In this document: piece after piece, positions 1-6,959 of the stretch
Numbering within the stretch: the stretch's first letter is position 1
Layout: each line of letters opens with the position of its first letter
Source of the DNA: an uncultured Lachnospiraceae bacterium
GTDB taxonomy: Bacteria; Bacillota; Clostridia; Lachnospirales; Lachnospiraceae
Reading direction: 5' to 3'
DNA: 7,013 bases
NCBI GenBank assembly: GCA_910588955.1
Contig: CAJURQ010000057.1
Location: 1 to 7,013 of the forward strand
Program-made: the position numbers and the translations under genes
Notes under the pieces: generated by a model
What the model was told of the DNA's origin: nothing
Seen by the model: only the letters and a program-made list of their open reading frames with translations
Database searches by the model: none

Positions 1-35
1 AACAACGAGAAAACCCAGTAAAATCAATGGGTTAT

Positions 36-52
36 GGCATTTAACAAATGCC
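36..52 (+). other. Leader stem-loop upstream of the solute-binding protein gene
   Basis: A perfect 7-bp inverted repeat, GGCATTT (36-42) and AAATGCC (46-52), encloses a three-base loop. A second, weaker 6-bp pair lies just upstream (AACCCA 12-17 and TGGGTT 28-33, 10-base loop). No T-tract follows (TAAAATAAATG), so this is not a convincing terminator. Stem-loops in front of binding-protein genes in ABC transporter operons often mark mRNA processing or stabilisation sites, which would let the binding protein be made in excess over the permeases. That role is inferred here. No convincing promoter is visible in positions 1-82. Confidence 0.5.
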
Positions 53-82
53 TAAAATAAATGATAAAAGGAGAGAAAAAAT

Positions 83-1516
83 ATGAAGTGGAAAAAGATT
101 ACGGCGGTCGTTATGGCGGCTGCGATGGTGATGGGAACGCTTGCGGGATGCGGCGGCGACAAGAATGCGGGCGGAGAGGATGGGATTGTCCATTTGAAAT
201 GGGTGACCATCGGAAACGGGATGCCCACGAACTATGACAGTTGGGTTGCGAAAGTAAACGAGTATATCGAACCGAAGATAGGCGTGAATCTGGAGATGGA
301 AGTCATTCCGTGGGGCGATTGGGATAAGCGGCGCAGCATTATAGTCAGCACGAACGAACCCTTCGACATTATTTTCGGAACGGGCAACAATTATATTGCG
401 GACATCAATCTCGGCGCGTGCTATGATATTACCGATATGATCGACGCCAATATGCCCGGGCTCAAGGAGCTGATGCCGGACAAATATTGGGACGGCGTGA
501 AGGTGAAGGATAAGATTTACGGGATTCCTACCTATAAGGACAGCTCCATAACAAACTATGCTGTGTGGGATAAGGAGCTGGTGGATGAGTACAATTTGGA
601 CCTTGCCTCCTTGACGGAGATTGAGTCCCTCACAGAGACGTTTGAGACCCTGAAGGCGGATAAGAACGACTACCCGGTTTATGTGAAAAACGACGGCGTT
701 TACTATATCTTTGACGTGTACGACCAGATCGGCGGGGGCACGCAGATACTCGGCGTGAGATATGACGATCAGGACGCGAAGGTGTGCTTTACGCTGGAGG
801 AGCCGGAGATCTACTCCGCGCTGGAGACGCTGCACGACTGGTATCAGAAGGGCATCATCAACCCGGACGCCTCCACCTTGTCAGAGGCGCGTGTTTACAA
901 TATGTGGCGCGTTGCGCAGGGATGGGAGAGCGCAGGCGTTACTTCATGGGGACCGCAGATGGGCAAAGAAGTGGCGGTGCAGAAGAACGGTGATACGATC
1001 CTGTCCAACGAGACTGTGCGCGGTTCACTGAACATGATTTCCATCAACACGAAATACCCTGAGAAATGCCTGCAGTTACTTTACGCGGTCAACACTGACA
1101 CCAAGCTGCGCGATATGTTCTTCTACGGGGAGGAGGGCGTGAACTTCAACTATACGGAGGACGGCAGAGCCCACAAGATCAACAATGAGTGGGCGATGGC
1201 AGGATACACACAGGGAACTTTCTTCACGGTGACGCTGGAGGACACAAACGAGACAAACCAGTGGGACGAAGTCAGAGCGCTCAACGAGGCGGCTGTATCC
1301 TCCGTGATGCTCGGGTTTACCTTCGACTCGACGGCGGTCGCGGATAAGCTGGCAAACTGCCGGGAAATATGGCTTCGCTACCGCAGCGAGGTGATGACCG
1401 GCGTGCGCGACCCGAAGGACACGGTGCCCGAAATCAAGGCGGAGCTGATGAAGGCGGGCTGGCAGGACGTCATGGATGAGGCGCAGAAACAGGTTGACGA
1501 ATTTATGGGCAAATAG
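83..1516 (+). CDS. Extracellular solute-binding lipoprotein of a CUT1-type oligosaccharide ABC transporter
   Basis: Encodes a 477-residue protein that should bind an oligosaccharide outside the membrane and pass it to ABC permeases. The N-terminus has the basic start MKWKK, a hydrophobic stretch (about residues 7-21) and the lipobox L20-A-G-C23, so it is a signal-peptidase-II lipoprotein anchored through Cys23. The mature part reads as a family-1 sugar-binding protein (WVTIGNG near the start, then a FDIIFGTG motif). The last ~65 residues, beginning near FTFDSTAV and ending in a charged helix (QKQVDEFMGK), resemble the C-terminal DUF3502 region found in LplA/LipO-like binding proteins. The ATG at 83 is supported by AGGAG at 69-73, nine bases upstream. 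Permease genes are not in the window and probably lie upstream. The substrate is inferred from the neighbouring GH130 and GH38 genes to be a mannose-containing glycan; the sequence alone does not show it. Confidence 0.88.
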   Translation: MKWKKITAVVMAAAMVMGTLAGCGGDKNAGGEDGIVHLKWVTIGNGMPTNYDSWVAKVNEYIEPKIGVNLEMEVIPWGDWDKRRSIIVSTNEPFDIIFGTGNNYIADINLGACYDITDMIDANMPGLKELMPDKYWDGVKVKDKIYGIPTYKDSSITNYAVWDKELVDEYNLDLASLTEIESLTETFETLKADKNDYPVYVKNDGVYYIFDVYDQIGGGTQILGVRYDDQDAKVCFTLEEPEIYSALETLHDWYQKGIINPDASTLSEARVYNMWRVAQGWESAGVTSWGPQMGKEVAVQKNGDTILSNETVRGSLNMISINTKYPEKCLQLLYAVNTDTKLRDMFFYGEEGVNFNYTEDGRAHKINNEWAMAGYTQGTFFTVTLEDTNETNQWDEVRALNEAAVSSVMLGFTFDSTAVADKLANCREIWLRYRSEVMTGVRDPKDTVPEIKAELMKAGWQDVMDEAQKQVDEFMGK

Positions 1517-1539
1517 AGAGGCGAGGAGAAGATACGACT

Positions 1540-2529
1540 ATGGCAAAATTGATTGGCAGACATCTTCCGAATATTCCGTGGCAGGAGCCGGAGGGGACGG
1601 AGAAGCTTCCGGTCTGGCGTTACAAGGGGAATCCGATTATAGATCGGTTTGCGACGAAAAATTCCAACAGTATTTTTAACAGCGCGGTCGTCCCCTATGA
1701 GGATGGATTCGCGGGAGTGTTCCGCTGTGACAGCAGATCGATCAGCATGGATCTGTTTGCGGGATTCAGCAGGGACGGCATCCAATGGGACATTTCCGAC
1801 GAGCCGATCGCTTTGCAGGGCGCGTGCCCGGAGGTGGCGAAGCGGGATTTTCGTTACGACCCGCGCGTGTGCTTTATCGACGACAGATACTATGTGACAT
1901 GGTGCAACGGTTACAGTGGTTATCCCACGATAGGCTTGGCGTATACGTTCGATTTTAAGACCTTTTACCAGAGGGAGAACGCGTTTTTGCCGTTCAACAG
2001 AAACGGGGTATTGTTTCCCCGCAGGATACGGGAAAAGTACTACATGCTGAGCCGTCCGAGCGACAACGGGCACACGCCTTTCGGGGACATTTTTGTGAGC
2101 GAGAGCCCGGATCTGACTTACTGGGGGCGGCACCGGCTGGTGATGGGCGTGATCAAGGGGGACGAATCCGCGTGGCAGTCCACGAAGATCGGGGCGGGCT
2201 GTGTTCCCATTGAGACGGACGAGGGATGGCTTCTGATCTATCACGGCGTGATCAACACGTGCAACGGGTTTGTATATCGGATGGGCTGTGCCCTGCTTGA
2301 TCTGGAAGAGCCTTGGAAGGTAAAGAAGCGGACGAAGAACTATATTTTAGGACCGCACGAACTGTATGAGTGTGTGGGCGGCGTTCCCAACGTGGTGTTC
2401 CCATGCGCGGCGCTGACGGACGCTGCCACGGGTAGAATCGCCATCTATTACGGATGCGCCGACACGGTGACGGGACTGGCATTCACGACGGTTGACCGGT
2501 CGACGGACGCTATGGATGAAGTAAGATGA
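1540..2529 (+). CDS. GH130 family beta-1,4-mannoside phosphorylase (GH130_2-like)
   Basis: Encodes a 329-residue five-bladed beta-propeller enzyme that cleaves a terminal beta-1,4-mannosyl linkage with inorganic phosphate, giving alpha-mannose-1-phosphate. Motifs are typical of GH130: NSNSIFNSAVVP (residues 41-52), the YDPRVCFID block with the likely proton donor Asp107, FNRNGVLFPR (152-161), SRPSDNGHTPFGD (171-183), WQSTKIGAG (212-220), YHGV (234-237) and YYGCADTVTG (303-312). Arg154, Arg172, Lys216 and His235 sit where family phosphorylases contact phosphate, which argues for phosphorylase rather than hydrolase chemistry. The wording resembles gut GH130_2 enzymes acting on Man-beta-1,4-GlcNAc or beta-1,4-mannooligosaccharides; the acceptor cannot be settled from sequence. 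No signal peptide, so cytoplasmic. It starts 23 bases after the lipoprotein gene with AGGAG at 1524-1528, implying co-transcription. Mannosylglucose phosphorylase is the less likely alternative. Confidence 0.92.
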   Translation: MAKLIGRHLPNIPWQEPEGTEKLPVWRYKGNPIIDRFATKNSNSIFNSAVVPYEDGFAGVFRCDSRSISMDLFAGFSRDGIQWDISDEPIALQGACPEVAKRDFRYDPRVCFIDDRYYVTWCNGYSGYPTIGLAYTFDFKTFYQRENAFLPFNRNGVLFPRRIREKYYMLSRPSDNGHTPFGDIFVSESPDLTYWGRHRLVMGVIKGDESAWQSTKIGAGCVPIETDEGWLLIYHGVINTCNGFVYRMGCALLDLEEPWKVKKRTKNYILGPHELYECVGGVPNVVFPCAALTDAATGRIAIYYGCADTVTGLAFTTVDRSTDAMDEVR

Positions 2530-2546
2530 TATGATGAAGTCGATTG

Positions 2547-2572
2547 ACGGATAAAAACGGTGTTTTGACGGT
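2547..2572 (+). promoter_or_regulatory. Three helically phased ACGG repeats between the GH130 and GH38 genes
   Basis: ACGG occurs at 2547-2550, 2557-2560 and 2568-2571, spaced 10 and 11 bases, so on one face of the helix. The outer two lie within TTGACGG (2544-2550 and 2565-2571). This is the only sizeable intergenic gap (92 bases) inside the cluster. It could be a regulator site or hold weak promoter elements, since TTGACG matches a -35 box. No good -10 box follows at 16-18 bases, so I do not call a promoter. Confidence 0.25.
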
Positions 2573-2621
2573 TAGGACAGAAAATAAAGGATGGTTGATA
2601 GAACCGAATTAGGAGGCAGCA

Positions 2622-5600
2622 ATGTATTTTTTAGACAAGAGAGTGAATGTCATCTGTGAGGAGTTAAAGAGATTAAAGGTAAAGCAAAAATTCGAGATTG
2701 AACGGTGGGATTACAAGGAAGGCAATTTCTTTCACCCCGAGGACGCCGAGGCGGACGGCACGCCGTGGAGTACGTTTGACTGCCGCAGTATGCACTGGTA
2801 CGGCAAAGACCGCCACTACTGGTTTAAGACTGTCTACAAGGTGCCGGAGGAGCTTGGCGGGAAACGGATGTGGCTCCATGTGGGGACGCAGATCGACGAG
2901 TGGGACGACGCCAAGAACCCGCAGTTTCTTCTCTTTGTGAACGGGGAGGCGGTGCAGGGCATCGACATGAACCACAGGGATGTGTTCCTCTCCCCTTCGG
3001 CAAAGGCGGGGGAGGAGCTGACCTTGGAGCTGCAGGCTTACAGCGGGACTCTGCACACAGAGTTTAACCTGATCACACAGATGAGGGAGGTCGATCAGAA
3101 AATCGAGAAGCTCTATTATGACCTGTGGGTGCCGCTGGCGGCGTTCTCCAGAATGGAGGAGGATGACAAAAACCGCAAGGATATTCAGGAAATCCTGAAT
3201 ACTACGGTCAATTTCCTCGACCTTCGGACACCCTACTCGGACGCGTTTTACGAGACTTTGGATAAGGCTTCTGCGTATATTGACAAGGCGCTTTACTCCG
3301 AAATGGCGGGGTACAAGGACGTGATCGCCACCTGTATCGGTCACACCCACATCGACGTGGCGTGGTGGTGGACGGTGGAGCAGACGCGTGAGAAGGTGGG
3401 GCGCAGCTTTGCCACGGTGCTGAAGCTGATGGAGGAGTACCCGAACTATAAGTTTATGTCCAGCCAGCCCCAGCTTTACGCCTTTTTGAAGGCGCGCTAT
3501 CCCGAGCTTTACGAGAAGGCGAAGGAGTGCATCAGGGAGGGACGCTGGGAGGCGGAGGGCGGCATGTGGCTGGAAGCCGACTGCAACCTGACCTCCGGGG
3601 AGTCGCTGGTGAGACAGTTCATGCACGGCAAGCGTTTCTTTAAGGAAGAGTTCGGCGTGGACAATAAAATTTTGTGGCTGCCCGATGTGTTCGGCTATTC
3701 CGGGGCATTGCCGCAGATCATGAAAAAGTGCGGCATTGAATATTTCATGACCACAAAGCTTGCATGGAACCAGTTTAACAAGATTCCCTACGATACCATG
3801 ATCTGGCGCGGTATCGACGGATCGGAGGTGCTGACCCATCTGATCACCACCTTGGGCGTCAGCCAGCCGATCAAGGACTTTTTTACGACCTACAACGGTA
3901 TGCTCCACCCCGACTCGATCATGGGTGGCTGGATGCGCTACCAGAATAAGGATATCAACAACGACATTCTCGTATCTTACGGTTACGGGGACGGGGGCGG
4001 CGGTCCCACCAGAGAGATGCTTGAGACGTCGATCCGCATGGAGAAGGGCGTCAAGGGCATACCCAAAGTGCGGCAGGCGTTTGCGCGCACCTACTTTGAT
4101 GAGCTGAAAGAGCGCGTGAAGGACAATAAGCGGCTGCCGGTCTGGGAGGGCGAGTTCTATTTCGAGTACCACAGGGGGACGCTCACTTCTATGGCGAGAA
4201 ACAAACGATCCAACCGGAAGTCGGAGCTTGGACTGATGGAGCTGGAGCTCTTGAGCGTATTGACCGCGGAGGAGTTGGGATATCCGGCAAAAGAGTTGGA
4301 TGAGATGTGGAAGCTGGTGCTGTTGAACCAGTTCCATGATACCCTGCCCGGCTCTGCCATCCACGAAGTGTACGAGGTGACCAAGAAAGAGTATGCCGAG
4401 CTTGCGGCGCAGCTTTTCGAGATGAGCGGCGAGCGCAGAAGCGCCATTGCGGGCACGGGCGAGGCGGTCACGATCTTTAACCCTGTCGGCAGAGTGCGGG
4501 ACGATATCGTCGATCTCGGCAACTTTGACGGGGAGGCGCTGGAGGACGAGGACGGCAACGTTTATCCCGTACAGCGGACGAAGGAGGGGAGCGTCGCCTT
4601 TGTGCAGAACCTCCCGTCTAAGGGTTACCGCTCCTTCCGGACAGTGAAAGCGGAGGAGCAGGTCAAGTCTTTTATTTTAAACGGGGAGCGGGAACTGGAA
4701 ACGCCTTTCTATACCGTTTCATTTGACGAGGACGGCATGTTCACGCGTATCTACGACAAGGAGAACGACCGCGAAGCGTTACAGCCAGACGCCAAGGCAA
4801 ACCTGCTGCGGATGTACAAGGACAAACCGATCTACTTTGACAACTGGGATATTGATATTTTCTACACCGAAAAATTCTGGGACGTGGATCAGGCAGAGCG
4901 TATGGAGTGGACGGAGATGGGACCGGTGCGCGCGGTGCTTGAAATCGAGCGGAAGGCTTCCAATTCCACGTTCACCCAGAAGATCATCTTCTACGCGAAG
5001 AGCCGCAGGATTGACTTTGTCACCCATGTGGATTGGAAGGAGCATCAGACCTTGCTGAAGGTACATTTTCCGGTGGCGGTGCACACGGATGAGGCGGCGT
5101 TTGACATCCAGTTCGGCAGCCTGACGAGGAAGACCCATCAGAACACAAGCTGGGATGTGGCGCGATTTGAGAGCTGCGGGCAGAAGTGGATGGATCTGTC
5201 GGAAGGGCACTATGGGGTTTCTCTGTTAAATGACTGCAAGTACGGGCATTCCGTGAAGGATTCCAATATGGCGCTGACACTCATTAAGTCCGGCACAGAG
5301 CCGAACCCGGTGGCGGATCAGGAGGAGCATGTTTTTACCTACGCGCTCTATCCCCATGCCGAAGGGTGGCGTACGGCGCGCACCGTGGACGAAGGGTATA
5401 AGCTGAACCAGCCGCTGACGGCTCTGACGGGCACGCAGGGCGGAAAGGATTTCTCCTTTGCCTCCGTGGCACACAGCAATGTGGTGATTGAGACGATCAA
5501 ACGGGCTGAGGGCGGCGAAGGCGTTGTCGTTCGCATGTACGAGTCGGAAAACTCTTATACGAAGACAAAGCTGACGGTTAACACGCCGTTTGAGAAGGCG

Positions 5601-5708
5601 TATATCTGCAACCTGCTGGAGGAGCCGGAGAGCGAGGCGGCGGTATTGTGCGACGGCATTGACGTGGTGCTTAAGCCGTACGAGGTTGTGACGGTGCTTT
5701 TGCAGTAG
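2622..5708 (+). CDS. GH38 alpha-mannosidase, cytosolic MAN2C1-like type
   Basis: Encodes a 1028-residue retaining alpha-mannosidase that removes non-reducing alpha-mannose residues. Residues 1-230 form an N-terminal beta-rich domain with WFKTVYKVP and QFLLFVNGEAVQG motifs. The catalytic barrel begins at GHTHIDVAWWW (240-250), where His243 and Asp245 fit the metal ligands. WLPDVFGYSGALPQI (352-366) holds the nucleophile Asp355, and NQFHDTLPGS (569-578) supplies His572 as a further metal ligand. YGYGDGGGGPT (453-463) and the GEFYFEYHRGT region (510-520) match the animal cytosolic MAN2C1 branch, which also has a long N-terminal domain and a total length near 1040. The C-terminal third is the usual beta-sandwich region. 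No signal peptide or membrane segment is seen, so it should work on imported oligosaccharides. The ATG is fixed by AGGAGG at 2611-2616, five bases upstream. All key residues are present. It is probably in the same transcript as GH130, and a strong terminator follows. Linkage specificity is not readable. Confidence 0.95.
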   Translation: MYFLDKRVNVICEELKRLKVKQKFEIERWDYKEGNFFHPEDAEADGTPWSTFDCRSMHWYGKDRHYWFKTVYKVPEELGGKRMWLHVGTQIDEWDDAKNPQFLLFVNGEAVQGIDMNHRDVFLSPSAKAGEELTLELQAYSGTLHTEFNLITQMREVDQKIEKLYYDLWVPLAAFSRMEEDDKNRKDIQEILNTTVNFLDLRTPYSDAFYETLDKASAYIDKALYSEMAGYKDVIATCIGHTHIDVAWWWTVEQTREKVGRSFATVLKLMEEYPNYKFMSSQPQLYAFLKARYPELYEKAKECIREGRWEAEGGMWLEADCNLTSGESLVRQFMHGKRFFKEEFGVDNKILWLPDVFGYSGALPQIMKKCGIEYFMTTKLAWNQFNKIPYDTMIWRGIDGSEVLTHLITTLGVSQPIKDFFTTYNGMLHPDSIMGGWMRYQNKDINNDILVSYGYGDGGGGPTREMLETSIRMEKGVKGIPKVRQAFARTYFDELKERVKDNKRLPVWEGEFYFEYHRGTLTSMARNKRSNRKSELGLMELELLSVLTAEELGYPAKELDEMWKLVLLNQFHDTLPGSAIHEVYEVTKKEYAELAAQLFEMSGERRSAIAGTGEAVTIFNPVGRVRDDIVDLGNFDGEALEDEDGNVYPVQRTKEGSVAFVQNLPSKGYRSFRTVKAEEQVKSFILNGERELETPFYTVSFDEDGMFTRIYDKENDREALQPDAKANLLRMYKDKPIYFDNWDIDIFYTEKFWDVDQAERMEWTEMGPVRAVLEIERKASNSTFTQKIIFYAKSRRIDFVTHVDWKEHQTLLKVHFPVAVHTDEAAFDIQFGSLTRKTHQNTSWDVARFESCGQKWMDLSEGHYGVSLLNDCKYGHSVKDSNMALTLIKSGTEPNPVADQEEHVFTYALYPHAEGWRTARTVDEGYKLNQPLTALTGTQGGKDFSFASVAHSNVVIETIKRAEGGEGVVVRMYESENSYTKTKLTVNTPFEKAYICNLLEEPESEAAVLCDGIDVVLKPYEVVTVLLQ

Positions 5709-5732
5709 GGGGAGGAAATTTATATAGAGAAA

Positions 5733-5777
5733 GGAAAAGCCCCTGTTCCCGCAGCGCTTGCGGGACGGGGCTTTTCC
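5733..5777 (+). terminator. Strong hairpin terminator of the glycan-use cluster, possibly bidirectional
   Basis: A perfect 11-bp outer stem, GGAAAAGCCCC (5733-5743) and GGGGCTTTTCC (5767-5777), continues inward as GTTCCCGCA against TGCGGGAC with one bulged T and a GCGCT loop. It lies 24 bases after the GH38 stop codon. The A-run and T-run are in the outer stem, so either strand's transcript would end in a U-run. It could therefore also stop transcription arriving from the minus-strand gene. Confidence 0.88.
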
Positions 5778-5895
5778 CTATTAGGGGAGGATAAGTATTT
5801 CTTATCTTTTGCTTGGTATTATTGTTGCCTGTTTTGCGGGGGTTATACATCTTTTTTTAAAAGTTTTTTGATTTTTTCATCTTTAGTCTAAAGAG
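5778..5895. other. AT-rich spacer between convergent transcription units
   Basis: No gene is supported here. The stretch has homopolymer-rich DNA (T7 at 5852-5858) and two small inverted repeats. One is GATAAG (5790-5795) with CTTATC (5801-5806), followed by TTTT, a weak terminator-like stem that could back up the main terminator. The other is TCTTTAG (5880-5886) with CTAAAGA (5888-5894). Both are short and could be chance in AT-rich DNA. Confidence 0.5.
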
Positions 5896-5920
5896 AATAA
5901 AAGCCCCTCGGAGGAGGGGC
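5896..5920 (-). terminator. Rho-independent terminator of the minus-strand Rpn-type gene
   Basis: A 7-bp perfect stem, GCCCCTC (5903-5909) and GAGGGGC (5914-5920), has a four-base loop. Read on the minus strand it is followed by TTTTATTCT (complement of 5894-5902). It lies 20 bases after the stop codon of the minus-strand gene, which fits a standard intrinsic terminator. It converges on the terminator at 5733-5777 and shares the AAAAGCCCCT string with it. Confidence 0.8.
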
Positions 5921-5939
5921 AGTGGAGTAAGAATAACCG

Positions 5940-6128
5940 TTAAACTGTCTGTGTTCCAAACATTTCAAAGTATTCCTGTGCTTTTTGAAGCGATACATCG
6001 AGTTTGGTTTGGAGCCTTTGCAGAATATCATCCTTGGCAAGACCAAGATCAATTGCTGTTTCAACGATTCCTTCAGCTTTGCCTTTAATCATTCCTTCTT
6101 TTTCAATCTCATCAAATAAAGTACACAT
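5940..6128 (-). CDS. Candidate internal small protein from the 3' end of the Rpn gene (possible nested antitoxin)
   Basis: An in-frame ATG at 6128 has AGGGAG (6142-6137, minus strand) eight bases upstream, a textbook translation start inside the Rpn gene. The product would be 62 residues, beginning MCTLFDEIEKEG and ending FEMFGTQTV, mostly helical and charged. It is the Rpn C-terminal region and lies downstream of the frameshift, so it could still be made when the full protein is not. In E. coli, Rpn toxins are reported to be blocked by small C-terminal proteins translated from inside the same gene; the parallel is an inference from position and RBS quality alone. It may instead be only the C-terminus of the full protein. 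Confidence 0.35.
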   Translation of the reverse strand: MCTLFDEIEKEGMIKGKAEGIVETAIDLGLAKDDILQRLQTKLDVSLQKAQEYFEMFGTQTV

Positions 6129-6464
6129 AGTAACATCTCCCTTCTTGGATAATGCATTATAATCAATCTTACGGTTTGTGGCACCTGCTACGGTCATAAC
6201 TACTGTTTTGTCTACGTTATGTTCTAATGCATATTCTATGACTTTTTCTTTTGCTTCATTCTTTGTGATGCTTTTGTCTAAAACTACTTTCAGCATATCA
6301 AAAAAGGCAATATTGGTCATGTTGTGGAAAATCAGGTCATTCTGCCTCGCTTCCACGAGAAGCATTTTGTAATCGTTGACAAAGGGTTTCATCTTATCAG
6401 GAATGTCCCGCATCCCGTGAAGGGTAGTAGCCCCGTCGCAAGGATTATCGCCGTAGTAGACAAC

Positions 6465-6500
6465 AACCGTGATGACAGGGGTAAACCTGTCATCACGGTT
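6465..6500. repeat. Perfect 15-bp inverted repeat inside the Rpn coding region
   Basis: AACCGTGATGACAGG (6465-6479) and CCTGTCATCACGGTT (6486-6500) are exact reverse complements around a six-base loop. On the coding strand the arms encode NRDDR and PVITV, in the family-typical DRxxPVIT segment. No T-run follows on either strand, so it is not a terminator. The mRNA would form a very stable hairpin here. Confidence 0.9.
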
Positions 6501-6940
6501 CATTCGGGAAAGATATTCATCATCTGTCATTCCATCTTTTTTATGATATTTCTTTGCATTGCGGTCATACTGCTTTTTTGTATGTGCCGTAATCATAGCC
6601 CATGACCCGTATCGGCATGGCATAGTGTATATGCTCCTGTGATTCTATGCCGAGCATGACTAACTCGACCCCGTAAGCGGTAGATCTTTTATGGATTTTT
6701 ATGTTGTCTCCGGATGCCTTGATGCTCTCGGCATATTCCCTGTGCTCAAGAACAGAAGATTCCTCTGTGTCGGCATCTTCCAGTTCATCGGGAGAGATCA
6801 CCTGTTCACCGTCAAACAGGACGGCGTTAAAGAAATCGGCAAACTGTCCGTTGTCATTCCAGTAATTCTTCAGTATTGTATCAGGCTTTAAGTCCTGTGT
6901 TTTCTTTGGCATTCTGTAGCCCCTTTCTTCTGTGTAATTG

Positions 6941-6950
6941 TAGTATACTA
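6941..6950 (-). promoter_or_regulatory. Possible -10 element or operator of the Rpn-type gene
   Basis: A 10-bp perfect palindrome, TAGTATACTA, contains TATACT on the minus strand (6947-6942), a good match to a -10 box about 30 bases before the ATG at 6912. The base positions expected for a -35 box (about 6965-6970, CGACGC on the minus strand) match poorly and fall within the repeat region at the window edge. The promoter may be weak, or its -35 may have been replaced by an insertion. Confidence 0.3.
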
Positions 6951-6959
6951 TCAAATTAG

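Larger units (their letters stand above)
5940..6912 (-). pseudogene. Rpn-family PD-(D/E)XK nuclease/putative transposase gene, split by a frameshift
   Basis: Two overlapping minus-strand frames together make one Rpn-like protein of about 323 residues, a normal family length. The N-terminal part (from 6912, MPKKTQDLKPD) contains a GIESQEHIHYAMPIRVMGYD block with an ExQ-type nuclease motif (IESQ, residues 89-92 from this Met). It stops at a TGA at 6565-6567. The rest continues in another frame: TKKQYDRNAKKY, then DRFTPVITVVVYYG, a family hallmark, and a C-terminal helical tail (GKAEGIVETAIDLGL). The break lies at the run of six A (complement of 6574-6579); five A would restore Tyr-Lys-Lys-Gln. 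ATG 6912 has AGGGG at 6924-6920, seven bases upstream, which is better than the in-frame ATG at 6954. Rpn proteins are linked to recombination-promoting DNA cleavage and, in E. coli, anti-phage toxicity. By eye the gene is more AT-rich than the glycan cluster, suggesting accessory DNA. A sequencing indel in the homopolymer is an equally good explanation. Confidence 0.82.

Noticed and set aside
1..55. C-terminal tail of an upstream permease gene
   Set aside because: All three plus frames hit stops by position 55, and none of the short tails reads like a permease C-terminus.
41..835. Open minus-strand frame of 264 codons opposite the lipoprotein gene
   Set aside because: It is complementary to a lipoprotein gene with lipobox, RBS and conserved C-terminus, and shows no domain of its own.
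1378..2244. Open minus-strand frame of 288 codons spanning the lipoprotein and GH130 genes
   Set aside because: It overlaps two well-supported genes on the other strand, its composition (many Arg, Pro and His) is typical of an antisense shadow, and it has no family motif.
2544..2590. Sigma-70 promoter using TTGACG at 2544 or 2565
   Set aside because: Neither -35-like box has an acceptable -10 hexamer 16-18 bases downstream.
2673..4364. Long open frame on the minus strand (563 codons) across the GH38 gene
   Set aside because: It is antisense to a gene with full GH38 motifs, has no recognisable domain, and arises from the GC-rich codon use of the real gene.
6565..6579. Programmed -1 ribosomal frameshift at AAAAAAG in the Rpn gene, as in dnaX
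   Set aside because: The heptamer resembles the dnaX slip site, but the frames require a +1 (or -2) change. The only strong hairpin (6465-6500) starts about 73 bases downstream, too far to stimulate slippage.
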